DNA of 64,000 bases from Haemonchus contortus (Eukaryota; Nematoda; Chromadorea; Rhabditida; Trichostrongylidae): the NCBI GenBank assembly GCA_000469685.2, contig LS997563.1, forward strand, positions 19,399,757-19,463,756, given 5' to 3'. The translations under genes and the position numbers were made by a program. This document shows positions 11,826-24,900 of this stretch, in pieces (within the stretch, counting starts at the first letter, position 1; every line of letters starts with the position of its first letter). The notes under the pieces were generated by a model. It worked only from the letters and a program-made list of their open reading frames with translations, made no database searches and had not been told where the DNA came from.

Positions 11826-14800
11826 CTACGGGGTAAAAAGTTGGATCGATGAGATGGCCTGGGGAAATAACTCGAAGGGCCCCAAAATAGCAATGTGAAA
11901 GGCAATCAGTACCCTGCATAAAGAAGTTCAGCATTGCAAGACTGAAAATCGTGAGAAACAACTTTTAAGAGCAGGTCAGGAATAGGATCCAGCTGATGAA
12001 GTAATTCTGGAGACATTCTTCGAAAAGTAGTTGAAAATGGGAGCTTTACTGGTTGGGTGTATTTAAATTTGCATCACTCCACCAAAATGCAACAGCGCTC
12101 GGGACAGTCTCACCTTTCGAATGTACATCATGGCTATTCGAACCTGCTTCTTTACTAGAGGCATCACTGGCATGGTTTTGGGTAGTGCAATCACGGACCT
12201 GCTTTAACCTATGACTTTTTAAGGGGGGACGCACGATTCGTGCGATTCTGGGTGCGCGCGGCAAATTGCGCGGCCGAATTCGTGATGATTCAAACGACTC
12301 TGACGCCGCCTACTATTGGAGCACAAACTTGAAGTAGAGTAGATTAGTAGAACCAGCTGATCATACCCAACTATTCTACTTCAAGTTTGTGCCCCAATAA
12401 TAGGCGTCAGAGTCGTTCGAATCATCACGAATTCAGCCGCGCAATTTGCCGCGCGCGCCCAGAATCGCACGAATCGGTACACACCCCTTTTTAAGGGGTA
12501 TGTGTACGAACGTGCGTCCGAGGATGAGCGCGGGAAATTGGGCGACGAATTCGTAATGATTTGAACGACTTTGGCGCCTGTCATTGGGGCCCAAATGTGG
12601 AATAGAGAAGATTATGGGGATCATCTGACCCTACTAAACTACAATACTCCGAGTTTGTGCCCCAAAAACTGGCGTCAGAGTCGTACAAATCATCACGAAC
12701 TTCGCCGCGCAATCTGCCGCGCGCACCCTCGGACGCACGTTCGTACCGTCCCCCCTTTTCAAGGAGTCGCAAATCCCTAGCGATATTGTTGAGCCTCATT
12801 CCTTTGTTATGATCGATTCGTTTCTAGAATACTTCACGAACCCGGAGGATGTTCAGCCCTGATCTGATCCGTCTTCAGGGGCCAAGCGCGATTTTGAAAC
12901 CACTGAAAGATATTATACGTTTGTTGTCGAGAACAACCAAAGGCAGGCAATCAAAGCATTAGCTTTGTATTTGCTTGAAGAACCTCGACTGGCCGCGATA
13001 TTCCTACCCTAATTCACATGACAAGCTGCTGCGATTTCGCTCTCATTGATCCGTGATTTCCACTAAAGATTCAAGTTTCTAAGCATAGTGCACGAATGGA
13101 TGCCGCGCGGCACGCCGTTTGGGCCCGAGCGAACCCTTGAGGTGAGTATCCTTCTTCCTAAAGTTATCGCGTAATTTTGATCTAGCATGACACTCCTTCC
13201 TCTTATTTTCTATTTTCCTACTGTTATTCCCTCTTACATTATCAATTGTGACAAGAAGGCACAAATAGAAATTGTATTCTTAATCGATTATCGATCAATT
13301 CAATAATTAATGCCATGAGCTTAGTGAGCCAGGAGTGCCATGTAAGGCATTCAGTAAAAGTTACTGAAATCTTCTTATAGAATGGACCCCGGAATTTGAT
13401 TACACGTCTTTCGCGCATCCAAGATCAAGAAATTGTGTCACTCCATAACAAAGTACACAGCATGAAGCTTCTGACTTGAGGCACATTCCCAGAATCGCTC
13501 ACATGGACCTCTCCTCTGGACCCGACGGTTTCTTATATAGAGCGTGAAGAAATCTATAAACTAGTCTGACTGCCTACGAATTTGTAAAGACGGACTCACA
13601 GTGAAAATTTCAGTTCATACGAAGCATAGACGATTTGACCCGAGAGGGAATCCGGTGAAAAATAATGATGTACTAGTACCAGCATAGCACAAGGAATCAG
13701 TGCCCAAATAGAAAAAACAAGTGAAGCATTTCTTATTATCTGTAATTGATGTATATTTAGAGACCAACACAAACAGTAATCATCCATACTTAGTATTTAT
13801 CGTGTTGTATTGAATCTCTACATTTAATCTATAATATATCTAGATTGGTTTCGCTGAGAATATCCAATCCATTCGGTGAATTCGGCGAGTACAGAAGGGA
13901 GAGAGAAACTCGGACAAAATCCAAAAGGACTGCATTATTGTCGGATAGGAACAGGGAGGGTCGATGCTAAGGAAGGGATCCGTCGAAGGAGAAGTTTCAA
14001 TGGAGATCAATTCACCGTAGGATAGATGGTTGACTAAATGATTGTAGGCGATCTGGAGATCAAGCGGGAGTGAAGCACCGGATAAACACGTAAGAGGGAA
14101 GGATAGGCGTGGGAAACCTGTGTACTTAAGCTTTCCGAGCACTGTGCTCTATATCCTTTACACTACCGAAACCCCGCTTGTCTCGCCTTCTCAGCGACTT
14201 TCGATGCCGCAGCTTATCAGCACTTCATTACTCGACAACCTTATGAGACTTATATCGCATACTGCACTAACAGCACTCAACAAATCATCAGCTATTCGAG
14301 GCCGACATTCCGCACATTCAAATGGAAAAGTGTTGTACATTTGTTGCCCGATGGTACTGCGAGAACTGCTCGACCGTCGACACGCGATTCCGAATCACAA
14401 TCCTAGATCAGGTATTGTTGCTGGTGGGCTCCATCGCCACTTCGATAGCACTCACCTTTTAAACAGCTAGAAGATACAAGGCCGAGAGGTGATAGGCTTG
14501 AACCGTTAACATCTTATATTTTAAGCTCCCTTTCTGTAAATTCGGCTTTGTTTTCAAAAAAAATTGACGTTTCTGATAACTTGCGTCTTGAACTTCCGAC
14601 ACTGACGTGAACTTTCAACCTTGAAAACTCTGCAAAAGCTAACAGAGGAGATCCAGGACGGACCACTCAAAGAGAAGAACAACGAGTGCATTTATAATAA
14701 ATCCTTACGTATTCATGAGACACTATGGATGAATTTATGAGCTATTCACTGCACAAATCAACATCCACATTTCTTTTATGGATCTGCTTCAAATAATTGC

Positions 14801-17800
14801 TCAGCTAAAAATTCATTGAGGAAACGTATTAACCCCATCTTCCGTTTGGCGGGTCTAGAGAGGTTAAGCAATTCATTTTTTCCTGGGACTGCAGCAGCTG
14901 TAGCACTGAGAGGGGGCGTTGATATCAAGAGAGTAAAACGGCTCAATTCTATCCTTTCAGTGCCTCACAACTGAGATTTGGCTCCAGTTTGAGGTAAAAC
15001 TTTTGGGGTTTTCATTTCGCATCTTGTAAGGACTGTTGTTCAGATATAGAAATGATTTCGTCTGTTCTTTTACATCATGTGGCCTCTCCCTGATATTAAT
15101 TTTGTTTCGAGCTTATTCCGACCATTTTTACACTTGAATTAGTTGTTTGTACGCCTATACGTTCCTGACACGTCTACTCATGCGCTATTCATAGTCTCAT
15201 GCCACTCTATTTTTGCACAGGAACGAGATGTTTACATTTGCTTCAGATAGCATGTTACAGGTAAATGACATTAAAAATCGCTCCGTAAAGCCTCCCGACC
15301 AGTTTGCAGAAGCGGAATGGGTCTCGAAGTAGTTCCTGAGTCAAAAATAGGGACTCACAATAAGTTTATGTGGTCTCCAGTGAACGTATTGAAGAGCTTT
15401 TTCTGTGCTAAGTTCATTGGTCAAGAACAGTAGAGATTCTGCTTCCTTTTAGAGCTTCTCGCAAGCGCCATTCCATAAGGAATTCAATCCAACTAATGAC
15501 AAGAAGGGATCGCTCGGAAAGATTGCAAGAAAACAATTAAAAGGGCACACCGCATGTGGCACTATCGGAGAAATGCTGGTATGGTGGAGTTCAAATCCTT
15601 GAAGTCTCTGACTATTAAAGTCAGAAAACACAACTTCAGTAACGAAGGTTCATAGGTAATCATATTAAATCAGTACCTTGAGTACCCGCAGATTCTCTAC
15701 AAGTTGAAATCTAGTACTGAGCTCGTATCCAAGAGGCTTTTTCATGACGAAATCGTTAAATCGCATACTGTCGCGACGGTGCAATGACAAGAACACGAAT
15801 GAGAACACGAAACATACTCCGATACAAAACAGTGCCACTTTGTCAATACCCACAATTCCTGAAATAAAAAGAGATTGCAAAGTAAAAAAACTCAAGTAGA
15901 GACGTCGGTGGATCCCGTGAGATGAGTGATACTGATCAAAATCGCCTGTCAAAGCTGCAGACTATTTGGATGCCAAAAAAATATATCTTCCTGGTGCCAC
16001 TAAATCCCCTGGCTTAACCATTACAGGACAGGGATAACCGCTAAGCCCACCGCTATCATGTCTCAGTATGAGCGGCGAAAGCCTGTTTTGAATCAGAGAC
16101 ATTCAGCTCAGGTCGGTGCGCATCATTCAATCACCACACCTGGGTTAAACAGAGCAAAGCATCCGCAATATGAGTGTCTAAAAGTGAGTGCAGTCGCCCT
16201 GACGCTTTTCCATGGGGCGTGCGATTCAAGCGTGACCCCATCAGAGCTCTTCACCTTTACTGCAGTGTAATAGAAGGTTCCATTATACGAGAATCACCGC
16301 TCTCATCTTTAAATGGCCTAATGTGGTGCGCAGTCTATAGTCAAAACTTGGACTTCGCCATATATGACCCAGGTGGCATTGTGCTGTTGGCATGTTGTAT
16401 GGGACAGAGAAGCAGCAACAAAGGTGCTTCAACAATCAAATGATAGAGTGCGACTTCCGGTGTTCATTCCACTTTTTTACGCCCTTTCAAATCGAATTCG
16501 ATATTTATCTCGGCTTCATAACTAAAAGTATGTGTATGTTGCGGTATGAGGCTACCAATCCAGATTACATTTGTTCCCGGATAACTGATCGCAATCTCAC
16601 CTCACTCCCCTTGCTTTCAAAACTTATACTTCATATTATAATGTAGGACGAAAGGCTCGAATGTTGAATGATGGATGGCACTAATGATCATGATATTTTC
16701 AGCTAATGAGAAGTTCACTCACCGAAGATTAATGAAATCGTGTAGCACAAAGAGAGAATACATGCTGACAAAACTGCCATTATCGCCACCCATACTCGCG
16801 ATTTTGCCTCATAATCATCGATGTAATGTGAAGCGAAGAAACGTTCGATCAGTAGTGATGGGAATATGGTAATGCAAATCGTTTTAAAAAACACACATGC
16901 AAAGCAAGTGGCTATGAAAATCGAAGGAGGTTCGATTTTTTCTGAAACGATAGTGATCAACTTTAGTCAGATCCACAGAAAGCTAAGTGGATGTTCTTGG
17001 CTGTAAGTTTCTTGGTTTGCTACCTCTGTACACCCACGGTATGCCAAACTTATATTGATGAGCACAGGATAAGAGCTTATGTCTAGCCTGGAAACGTACC
17101 GCGTTGCGGTGCCAATCTTCCCTCACTTGCGCTATGTCCCTTAATAGCGTGAGCTCACTCCTAAGTTCTGTTTCTGCCTTTCCACTACTAGCCGGTGGCG
17201 CTTTTTAAGAATAAAGGGAATTCAGGAAGAAGAAACATGGGGGTCCAACTGTGCCAGAACCGTTGCTCGTTCTGGCATAGTTAAATACCTATCTCCATCT
17301 ATGAGTAATATTCTGGGCTCAGTGCCAGCTCCTTCTTCGAGACTACATTCCCTGTGTAATTCAAATACTTTCATACATCCTTAAGAAAAAAAGATAACGT
17401 TCTTTAGAACAGGCATAGCTTCTACTTTGTGCAACAAAAATGCACGCCTTCCAACGACTGCGTTCGTTCTTCTTTCCTTTATTAAGAACGGTAGATGGAA
17501 AAAAGCTGATGACATGAAGTTGGGTTTACTGTTTTGACCCCTCTTCTTCTTCCTCGTATCTCGATTAAATACAGCTTTTACACTGATTCCTGGACTGTTT
17601 TACTGACTCATAGTTTTACTGACTTTACATGACATTGCTCGTCGTGGCAGATCTGTAAGATATCATTCGATGACCAACGCCGGCCACTCACACCAGTTTT
17701 TGCCTTCCGACGCCGGTTGTCTATTAACCCCCATTGAAAGCACATAGTACGAATGCGACTGTTAGAATTTCGACTGCTTTTGATTGCGTATGCTGTCTAT

Positions 17801-20800
17801 ACAGTAACTAACAACGTCCGGGCCCCATACAAGACAGCTGTATCATTCTCTCATCAGACGAAGCTTACCGGGAGCTATGGAAGGGAGGTGTCGTTGATAC
17901 TTGCTTCATCAGAAGAGCTTGTCTTCCAAGCTACATTATTATAACTTCCTATCAGTCGAAACAGGGACGATTTTCCTAGTTCCCTTCATGAGTAATCCCG
18001 TTCCTTGCCTCGTGAGGAACTAAAAGCCTTAAAGCAGATGCGATTAATTGTACTTTCATCTGCCTCTAAAACAGATGGATGGAACGCAGTTTTGGTAGGA
18101 ATGCACTGAAAAGTGTTTCCGATATTCTTGAGCCTTGAAATTAAGCCACCACGTTTCGGAAATTTTGGACAAGTAGTCAAGGCGGATGGGGATAACGATT
18201 TTCTCTTGTGAACTTTATGTGTTCAGACTGCCTAATAAGTAGTTCAAAACATGTCCACCTCAGTTCGAGTGGAGCACACGATAAAACAATCGACGATATA
18301 CCGGTAGTAAATTAGTAGCTCCGTTCCAAGATGGATTTTTCAACTTTTGACATGAACGCCTCCGCCGATGCTGACCTTTGCCCCATAGCTGGTCCTCTCT
18401 TTTGCTTATAATACTTGCCGTGGCAAGGATGACGGGTGAAAATACCCAAACTCGCTAAAAAATCAATACGAAGGGCGATGCGTGACCAGCGGCGGGGACG
18501 TGACCTCGTATGACCTCATTTACTAGTTTACTTCCTGTGGCGTCCCCTGAAGCAATCTCTGACCTGACCTCTGGGTCCCAGCACATAAAAACACTCCGTG
18601 AGGATCCTTGGGCTTGAGGTGCCGACAAACAGCTCCGGTCGATTACAGTTCAGCTCGTTTTGCTCCCCTCTAGATGAAAATTCTCTTCCTGTAGTTTGAA
18701 AGGTCACCCCTGATTCACAAATATGTTTACGACTTACAGGCTCCGACGAAGGCGATTCCGCCGACGCGTAAGCCGTGTAAAATGTGGTACTAACAGCCTC
18801 GAAGGCTAACACAACTAACGACGAATTTGTTTCAATATGCCTAGATCAATTGAAAGTTGGACATGGGATATTTCAGTTTAGTTTTTTGCGCCCCACCTAA
18901 TTTTGAACTAGGCTTTCAATTTGACCGGTGCTGTCTACTTGAGAATCGAAAAATTAACTCACATTGCCGTTAAGCTATCGAGTAAACAAACCCACCGCTA
19001 ACATCTATTAATCCCACTTCGTAGAAGATGACAACCAAACGAAAAAGCTGCTCCACGTAGAGAGCGCAGTAATGGCTCTGAAATTGCTGCTACTCTGTAT
19101 GTCCTTATTTTTTACGTTCTTATGAGATTTTGAAAAGTCCATGTCCAAAGTCCGTAGTGCACCCGCGGTACCAGTGAGCGATTTTTACTGGCACAGTTCA
19201 CGATAAAAACTAAATAAGGAATTCCGCTCAGGGTAACGCTCACTTCGTTGCATCTCTCGCCCCCCAGATCTAATATCACCACAGCACATGTGAGTTCCAG
19301 CTTACATGCACTGCGCTGATCTTATCCCATAGGTAACTCATCCCAAACCTCAGGTGGTATAGAATTTCCTGACAGACAGATAAACAAGCAGACGAGTTAT
19401 AAATAGCAAGGATATTGCAAAGGTGCTCACAGGTACCTACATACACACTTACACATACACATGCACATACACATATACGTCCATACAAATACACACACAT
19501 ATACATATGCATATGCATGTATACTACAATACCCTCCCTAATTATTCAAAAAAAGGCGAAAAAGACGCGGATTCGCGTCTTTTTCGTCTTTTCTCTATAA
19601 CTAGGTGAGTTTACACTTTTTTCATGTATGATGTTATATAGTTCGACTCAGCTCGTCGAGGTCTATAAAATGGTGAGTTCCAAATTTGGAAAACTTTGAT
19701 TTTCAAGTCCTCGGTCCACCGAAGTTCCTGGGGGTACGTCTTTAGCGGCGACGCTCGCCATAATTATAACCAGAAGGCATTCTCCTCAATTGAAAGTATT
19801 CAGTGAGTTGTAGGGCAGCTGTCATATTTGAAAACTAAGCAGAAAGTAGACCATTGCATTATTCATGCTTTTCTGATCATTTTGGTACCATTTTTTTCCG
19901 AAATGGACGAATTCAGTCGTGCACCATTCTTGAACGATAGCGACTTTTTAATTTGAGAAATAGCAAATATGAGTTGATTCTCAATGCTAGTAAATGATCT
20001 ACCTACACTTCAGAAATAGTGGTTCTCTACAGTATGCATATTGTATGCACGAGTTCAATAGTAACAGAGTTTTTATCGTCCAAATTCCGGTTTGCGGCAT
20101 ATTTTCGCACAAAACTTACGTTTTCTTGCGTTTTCAAGTAGGATTTTCGATGTTCATGAGGAAGTTACTCCTATCATCGAAAGTGTTCATACTAAACTTT
20201 TTGCGAACAACCACGGATATGAGTAATAGTTACTTGTTTGGATCCTCAGGCTTCATAAATAGCTTCTGATCTCAGCCCAAAGCACAGGAGACTGAACCAC
20301 ATATTTTTTATTTGAAGTAAACGTATGAAATCCTACACCGTTAAAATCCATTTCCAAAAAGCTATTCAGCGGTATAAAAATCACTTAACGAATCACACTT
20401 CGAATTAACACCTTTAGCACCATAATTCCATTCTACTCCGCCACTCGGCCACTCAATTAGGCATGTGGCTCGAGTGGCCGAGACAGCATATTGATTGATT
20501 GCCTGCTTGCTTTGATGTGCGCCATCAATCGAACGTTCTTAGAAATTTGCTCTCGTGATTGAATGTGCACAATTCTAACACGCAACTGTTTCACCTCGCT
20601 TTGCAAAACAAGATGATTTTCAAGTAATGTAAGTTTTTTGTGACAACTCCTCCCACAACGCGAATTTTTCATAGTAATTGTGGATATTCTTGTGTTTGCA
20701 ACAAAGCTTTGCAACTTGAATAATTGTATCACTATCATGCTCACTAGTAAGAGATAATAGCGGCTGCATTTGAATGTGTAGGTTGTAAAATAGTTTACGA

Positions 20801-23800
20801 CTGCGGCACCATTAGTAGGCAGGCTATTGACGAGGTGCGAAGAAACTCCTTCGGTAATTACTGTGGGAGCCGCTAAGGTCGAGGGACAATACCTGGGATC
20901 GACTCAAGGTGCTGTAACAGCTTCTGTGGAAAGACGATGCATCATCGGCTCCCAGAATTGTACAAGGTGGAAATGATACAAATGCAAACGAGAAATACGA
21001 CCATCACTTCATAAAACGAATTCCAAAAGTATGACTCAACCCCAGTAGAAAAGAAATATGTATAAAGAAATATGAAATACAAAGTGAGGTTTATTGGAAA
21101 CAGTTGCGTGTTAGAATTGTGCACATTCAATCACGAGAGCAAATTTCTAAGAATGTTCGATTGATGGCGCACATCAAAGCAAACAGGCAATCAATCAATA
21201 TGCTGCCTCGGCCACTCGAGCCACATGCCTAATTGAGTGGCCGAGTGGCGGAGTAGAATGGAATTATGGTGCTAAAAGTGTTAATTCGAAGTGTGATTCG
21301 TTAAGTGATTTTTATACCGCTTAATAGCTTTTTGGAAATGGATTTTAACGGTGTAGGATTTCATACGTTTACTTCAAATAAAAAATATGTGGTTCAGTCT
21401 CCTGTGCTTTGGGCTGAGATCAGAAGCTATTTATGAAGCATGAGGATCCAAACAAGTAACTATTACTCATATCCGTGGTTGTTCGCAAAAAGTTTAGTAC
21501 GAACACTTTCGATGGTAGGCGTGACTTCCTCATGAACATCGAAAATCCTACTTGAAAACGCAAGAAAACGTAAGTTTTGTGCGAAAATATGCCGCAAACC
21601 GGAATTTGGACGATAAAAACTCTGTTACTATTGAACTCATGCATACAATATGCCTACTGTAGGGAACCACTATTTCTGAAGTGTAGGTAGATCACTTACT
21701 AGCATTGAGAATCAACTCATATTTGCTATTTCTCAAATTAAAAAGTCGCTATCGTTCAAGAATGGTGCACGACTGAATTCGTCCATTTCGGAAAAAATGG
21801 TACCAAAATGATCAGAAAAGCATGAATAATGCAATGGTCTACTTTTTGCTCAGTTTTCAAATATGACAGCTGCCCTACAACTCACTGAATACTTTCAATA
21901 GAGGAGAATGCCTTCTGGTTATAATTATGGCGAGCGTCGCCGCTAATGACGTACCCCCAGGAACTTCAGTGGACCGAGTACCTAAAAATCAAAGTTTTCC
22001 AAATTTTGAATTCACCATTTTATAGACCTCGACGAGCTGAGTCGAACTATATAACATCATACATGAAAAAAGTGTAAACTCACCTAGTTATAGAGAAAAG
22101 ACAAAAAAGACGCGAATCCGCGTCTTTTTCGCCTTTTTTTGAATAATTAGGGAGGGTATTGTATTAGGTGTATGCAATAATTTCCGCCGTTTTTCGTGTG
22201 CAAAAATATAATTACTGCAAAATTAAAACCAAATTTACATTAACCAATGTATTGCCCACCGCTAGCTACAACTTCTTGCCATCTTTCTGGTCTCTTGTTG
22301 ACTCCTGGTCTAAAAAATCTTCATCTTTTAAGGCAATCCTGTTATCCACTTCTTCGGCATTCTGAAAGCGTGTATCTGCCAAACTGACTTCCGTGGACCG
22401 CAATAAGTGGTAATCAGAAAGAGCAAGATTAGGAGAGTATGCGGGCTGAACAAGCTGATCTTATCCAACAACTGCAAGTTTTTTCAAGGACAATCTTCGC
22501 AACACGGGGTCTGGCATGTTGGCGGTAGAACAGCACATCATGATATTTTCTTGCGATCAACTTCAGGTGAGAGCATCCTACAAACTGACAAGTTGGTGTT
22601 CGTAGGGGCCAGCAATAATAGTTTCGTTCGGGCCCAGCAGCTCATAGTACACAACATTCTTTTGATCCCACCACCAAATGCACACACAGCATTACTTTTC
22701 AACAATGGACATTCCGCTTTCGTTGCAAACTCTCAAGTGGAGAGAAACCAACTCAGCAGGTCCGTTGAGATGGAGCTTGTCCGCTATAAAAGCACCCGGT
22801 GGGCTTCAATACCAGTTTTCTGGAAATCAAACAGCAGTAGAAGGGACCCCGGGAAAACGGTTTATCACGTTCCATGACCAATCAGCCTGATAGCAAAGGG
22901 ATTTTGAGGGAAAAGTGATCTGTCTGCTCTTAAGTGGGTAGCCAATACCCTACCTTACAGAATATGACAGGTTTCACCGGTATACCTCTAACATGGTTCC
23001 CGCAACGGCCCTTGGAATTCGACGGCGGAAATCAATGCACACACCTAATACATATACACATACTAACACATATGCACGCGCCCATACGCATACATATATA
23101 TACACATAAGCATGGGCATGCACACATACACACACCCGTATATACATACACAAACTCAGATACGTGCACATACACATGCACATACATATGCACATCCGTA
23201 CACGTACACGCAAACATACATGTCCACATGCACATACACTCCGGGCGCACTCAGAAACACCCACCCATACACATTCCATACATAATTTTTTCGAAATGAC
23301 ATCAAATTCAGCTTTCTGAATAATTGCGATGCAGTACGCTTTTTGCCAAACCAAGGCGTATTAAAATCTGAACATCTGTGATGAAAATATAAGGAAGAAG
23401 GAAACTCTCGTGGGTAGATTTTTCTTTCGATTCGAATCTTTCGATTTCTTTCAGTTCGAATATAAAGAGGTTGCGAAAGCCCAGTTGAAGTTGAAGGATA
23501 CCTATCTGGGCTGCTAACGTTTGATCAGGTCGCAGTTTCCTAACCAAATGCCTCTCTAAGACTCACCAGCGTTACCCCTAATGTAGAGGTTACGTTTATA
23601 AGAAAGTGAGGGAAAGGAGAAAAGATTAGTAGCCTACCTTGATGATAATGATGGCATTACGATGAAATAGAACAGAGTTATCGAAAGCACGGCAACATTT
23701 TAGGAGTACTGGTGCAGTAAAAATAGTTAGGGTAAACTCGATACCGTAAAATATGTAGAATATGGGTGTAGCCGTCAATGATAGGTCTGAGGGGAAAACA

Positions 23801-23844
23801 ATAGGGAATACTCGATTTCCAAGAATCGGAAAGACAACTCTCAT
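11826..23844 (-). CDS. sre-B: complete serpentine chemoreceptor of class Sre (6 exons)
   Basis: Predicted 305-residue seven-helix chemoreceptor of the nematode Sre family (chemosensory-neuron cilia in C. elegans). Exons: 23638-23844, 18996-19077, 16723-16941, 15677-15858, 13600-13739, 11826-11913; phases 0,1,1,0,2 agree at every junction. Family marks: FHRN (end of helix 1), YVEQLFRLVVIFYEVGLID (exon 2), ERFFASHYIDDYE (from residue 129, the strongest Sre signature) and ELSTRFQLVENLRVLK (ending at residue 230). Seven hydrophobic segments can be counted. Introns are large (intron 1 is 4.6 kb) and carry a mariner, a 2.6-kb palindrome and two fold-back MITEs, yet no exon is broken. The last exon (VLIAFHIAILGPFEL, stop 11826-11828) is the least certain: it fits in phase and hydrophobicity but leaves a very short tail. 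Confidence 0.85.
12218..12494. mobile_element. Fold-back MITE, tandem copy 1 (intron 5 of sre-B)
   Basis: Inverted repeat with arms of about 120 bp (12218-12340 and 12371-12494), sharing CGTGCGATTCTGGG, CAAATTGCGCGG and GACTCTGACGCC blocks and a short loop. Non-coding. Confidence 0.85.
12494..12766. mobile_element. Fold-back MITE, tandem copy 2 (intron 5 of sre-B)
   Basis: A second, more diverged inverted repeat (arms about 12494-12600 and 12649-12766) of the same family, directly adjoining copy 1. ORFs on both strands here arise from the GC-rich arms. Confidence 0.85.
19430..19526. repeat. CA-rich microsatellite, left part, in intron 1 of sre-B
   Basis: ACAT/CA repeats corresponding to 6140-6325. 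In this unit the microsatellite is split from its right part (23049-23270) by the palindromic element and the mariner. Confidence 0.8.
19527..22161. mobile_element. 2.6-kb near-perfect palindromic (fold-back) element in intron 1 of sre-B
   Basis: The ends are CAATACCCTCCCTAATTATT and its complement, flanked by TA on both sides, so it behaves like a TA-target transposon. Arms of about 1.06 kb (19527 to about 20590, and about 21100 to 22161) are inverted copies with only scattered mismatches (roughly one per 30 bases where compared), around a spacer of about 510 bp. A smaller hairpin AAAAAGACGCGGATTCGCGT sits just inside each end. ORFs in the arms mirror each other (20 kb and 21.5 kb) and show no transposase domain I recognise; one of 95 codons spans 20457-20744 on the minus strand. 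The element abuts the mariner, sharing the TA at 22162-22163. Confidence 0.9.
22164..23048 (-). mobile_element. Decayed mariner element, copy B
   Basis: About 885 bp, TA-flanked, with inverted ends TTAGGTGTATGCAATAATTT and the complement. Aligns over its whole length with copy A at 6326-7229 and carries the same transposase remnants on the minus strand, with stops. Its position in intron 1 next to the CA microsatellite is the same as in sre-A. Confidence 0.85.
23049..23270. repeat. CA-rich microsatellite, right part
   Basis: Long irregular ACAT/CA run directly after the mariner's right end, corresponding to 7231-7345. ORFs on both strands are repeat artefacts. Confidence 0.85.
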
Positions 23845-24602
23845 TTGTCTTATAGCGTGACAGGAACGCTAGTTTTATAGAGTTTGTCACAATCAACACT
23901 GTCAGCTGAAAACAAAAGAGCGGATAAACGTAAACGGAACTAATCTGACGATCCGCCTCTATGCGGAAACGCTTTTTATTGCTGCTCATTCAGCCATCAA
24001 GGAATTTGCACAATATGCATGCAGAAACCTAGGAAATCAAGTTGAAAATGGCGATATGGAATGTGTAAACATGGAAATGAACAATAGAGATGCGTAATGA
24101 AGTTGTGATACATGGTTGTGAGATTTATGCAATCGGGTTGCAGCACACCAATCTATCTTCTTAATTATTTTGAAGAAGCATTCGAGACGAACGAGACTCT
24201 TCACCCCATCACGGGGATGCCTATGGATAAATACCTCAGGTTTTTTGGTAATTGGAGTTATTTTGATAGCTGCTCATTCTACTAATTCGCTGAAGCTGGC
24301 TGTTGAACAATATTCAAAATACTCATCCTTCGACCGAAGTAGCGCTGGCTACGGTATCCAAATTACGTGCTTATCCATCGATCTGTAGACCGAGTTGGAG
24401 GTTGCCAAACATCGTAAGGATCTATGCTCGTAGCCAAAAACCCGTTGCGAGAACGCCTACACCTCCAGCATATTTTCCGAGACCACTTCTTATACATTCT
24501 GAGGAACAACGTGTAGCGGATGTCTGCTGATTCTAAACAATGCGACAGCGTCATTCTTGGCCTTCCTAATTTCTTTAGTCTATGTTAAGCCTGCAGTAGC
24601 AT

Positions 24603-24900
24603 GGGCGGAGGTAGTGTAGTGGCAAACGGCGCACTATATCACACGCACGGTTAGGGATTCGAATCCCGGATCGACGCCCGCCTAGGCAAACAAAGCCTTC
24701 CATCCCTTTAGGGTCGGTGAATTGGTACCAGACTCATCTGGGAGGATAAAAGCACTGACTCGTACATCGGCTGGCCACCGCAAGTCATTGTATGGGCCAC
24801 ATACGCACTCATTACTCCACTACGATTCTGTATGGAAGTCGAGTGCGTGGTCGTATCCCTCAGACGGGATTGATTAACGCCAAAAACTTTATCCATTAAC
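24603..24900 (+). mobile_element. tRNA-derived SINE, copy 1
   Basis: Starts with a tRNA-like promoter: A-box region GGTAGTGTAGTGGCAAA and B-box GGGATTCGAATCCCGG, followed by about 200 bp of family-specific body with GAATTGGTACC, CTGGCCACCG and a CGAGTGCG block. Related copies are at 36783, 38039, 43350, 48747 and around 49240 and 56170. It interrupts the 5' flank of sre-B and is missing from the same place in the left unit, so it inserted after the duplication. Confidence 0.8.

Noticed and set aside
11638..11961. 107-codon minus ORF as a separate gene
   Set aside because: Its right part overlaps the last exon of sre-B in another frame; only the phase-2 reading from 11913 joins the receptor, and the longer frame has no recognised family.
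20457..21644. Mirror-image ORFs around 20 kb and 21.5 kb as a duplicated gene
   Set aside because: They are the two arms of one palindromic element, not two genes; no domain is recognised.
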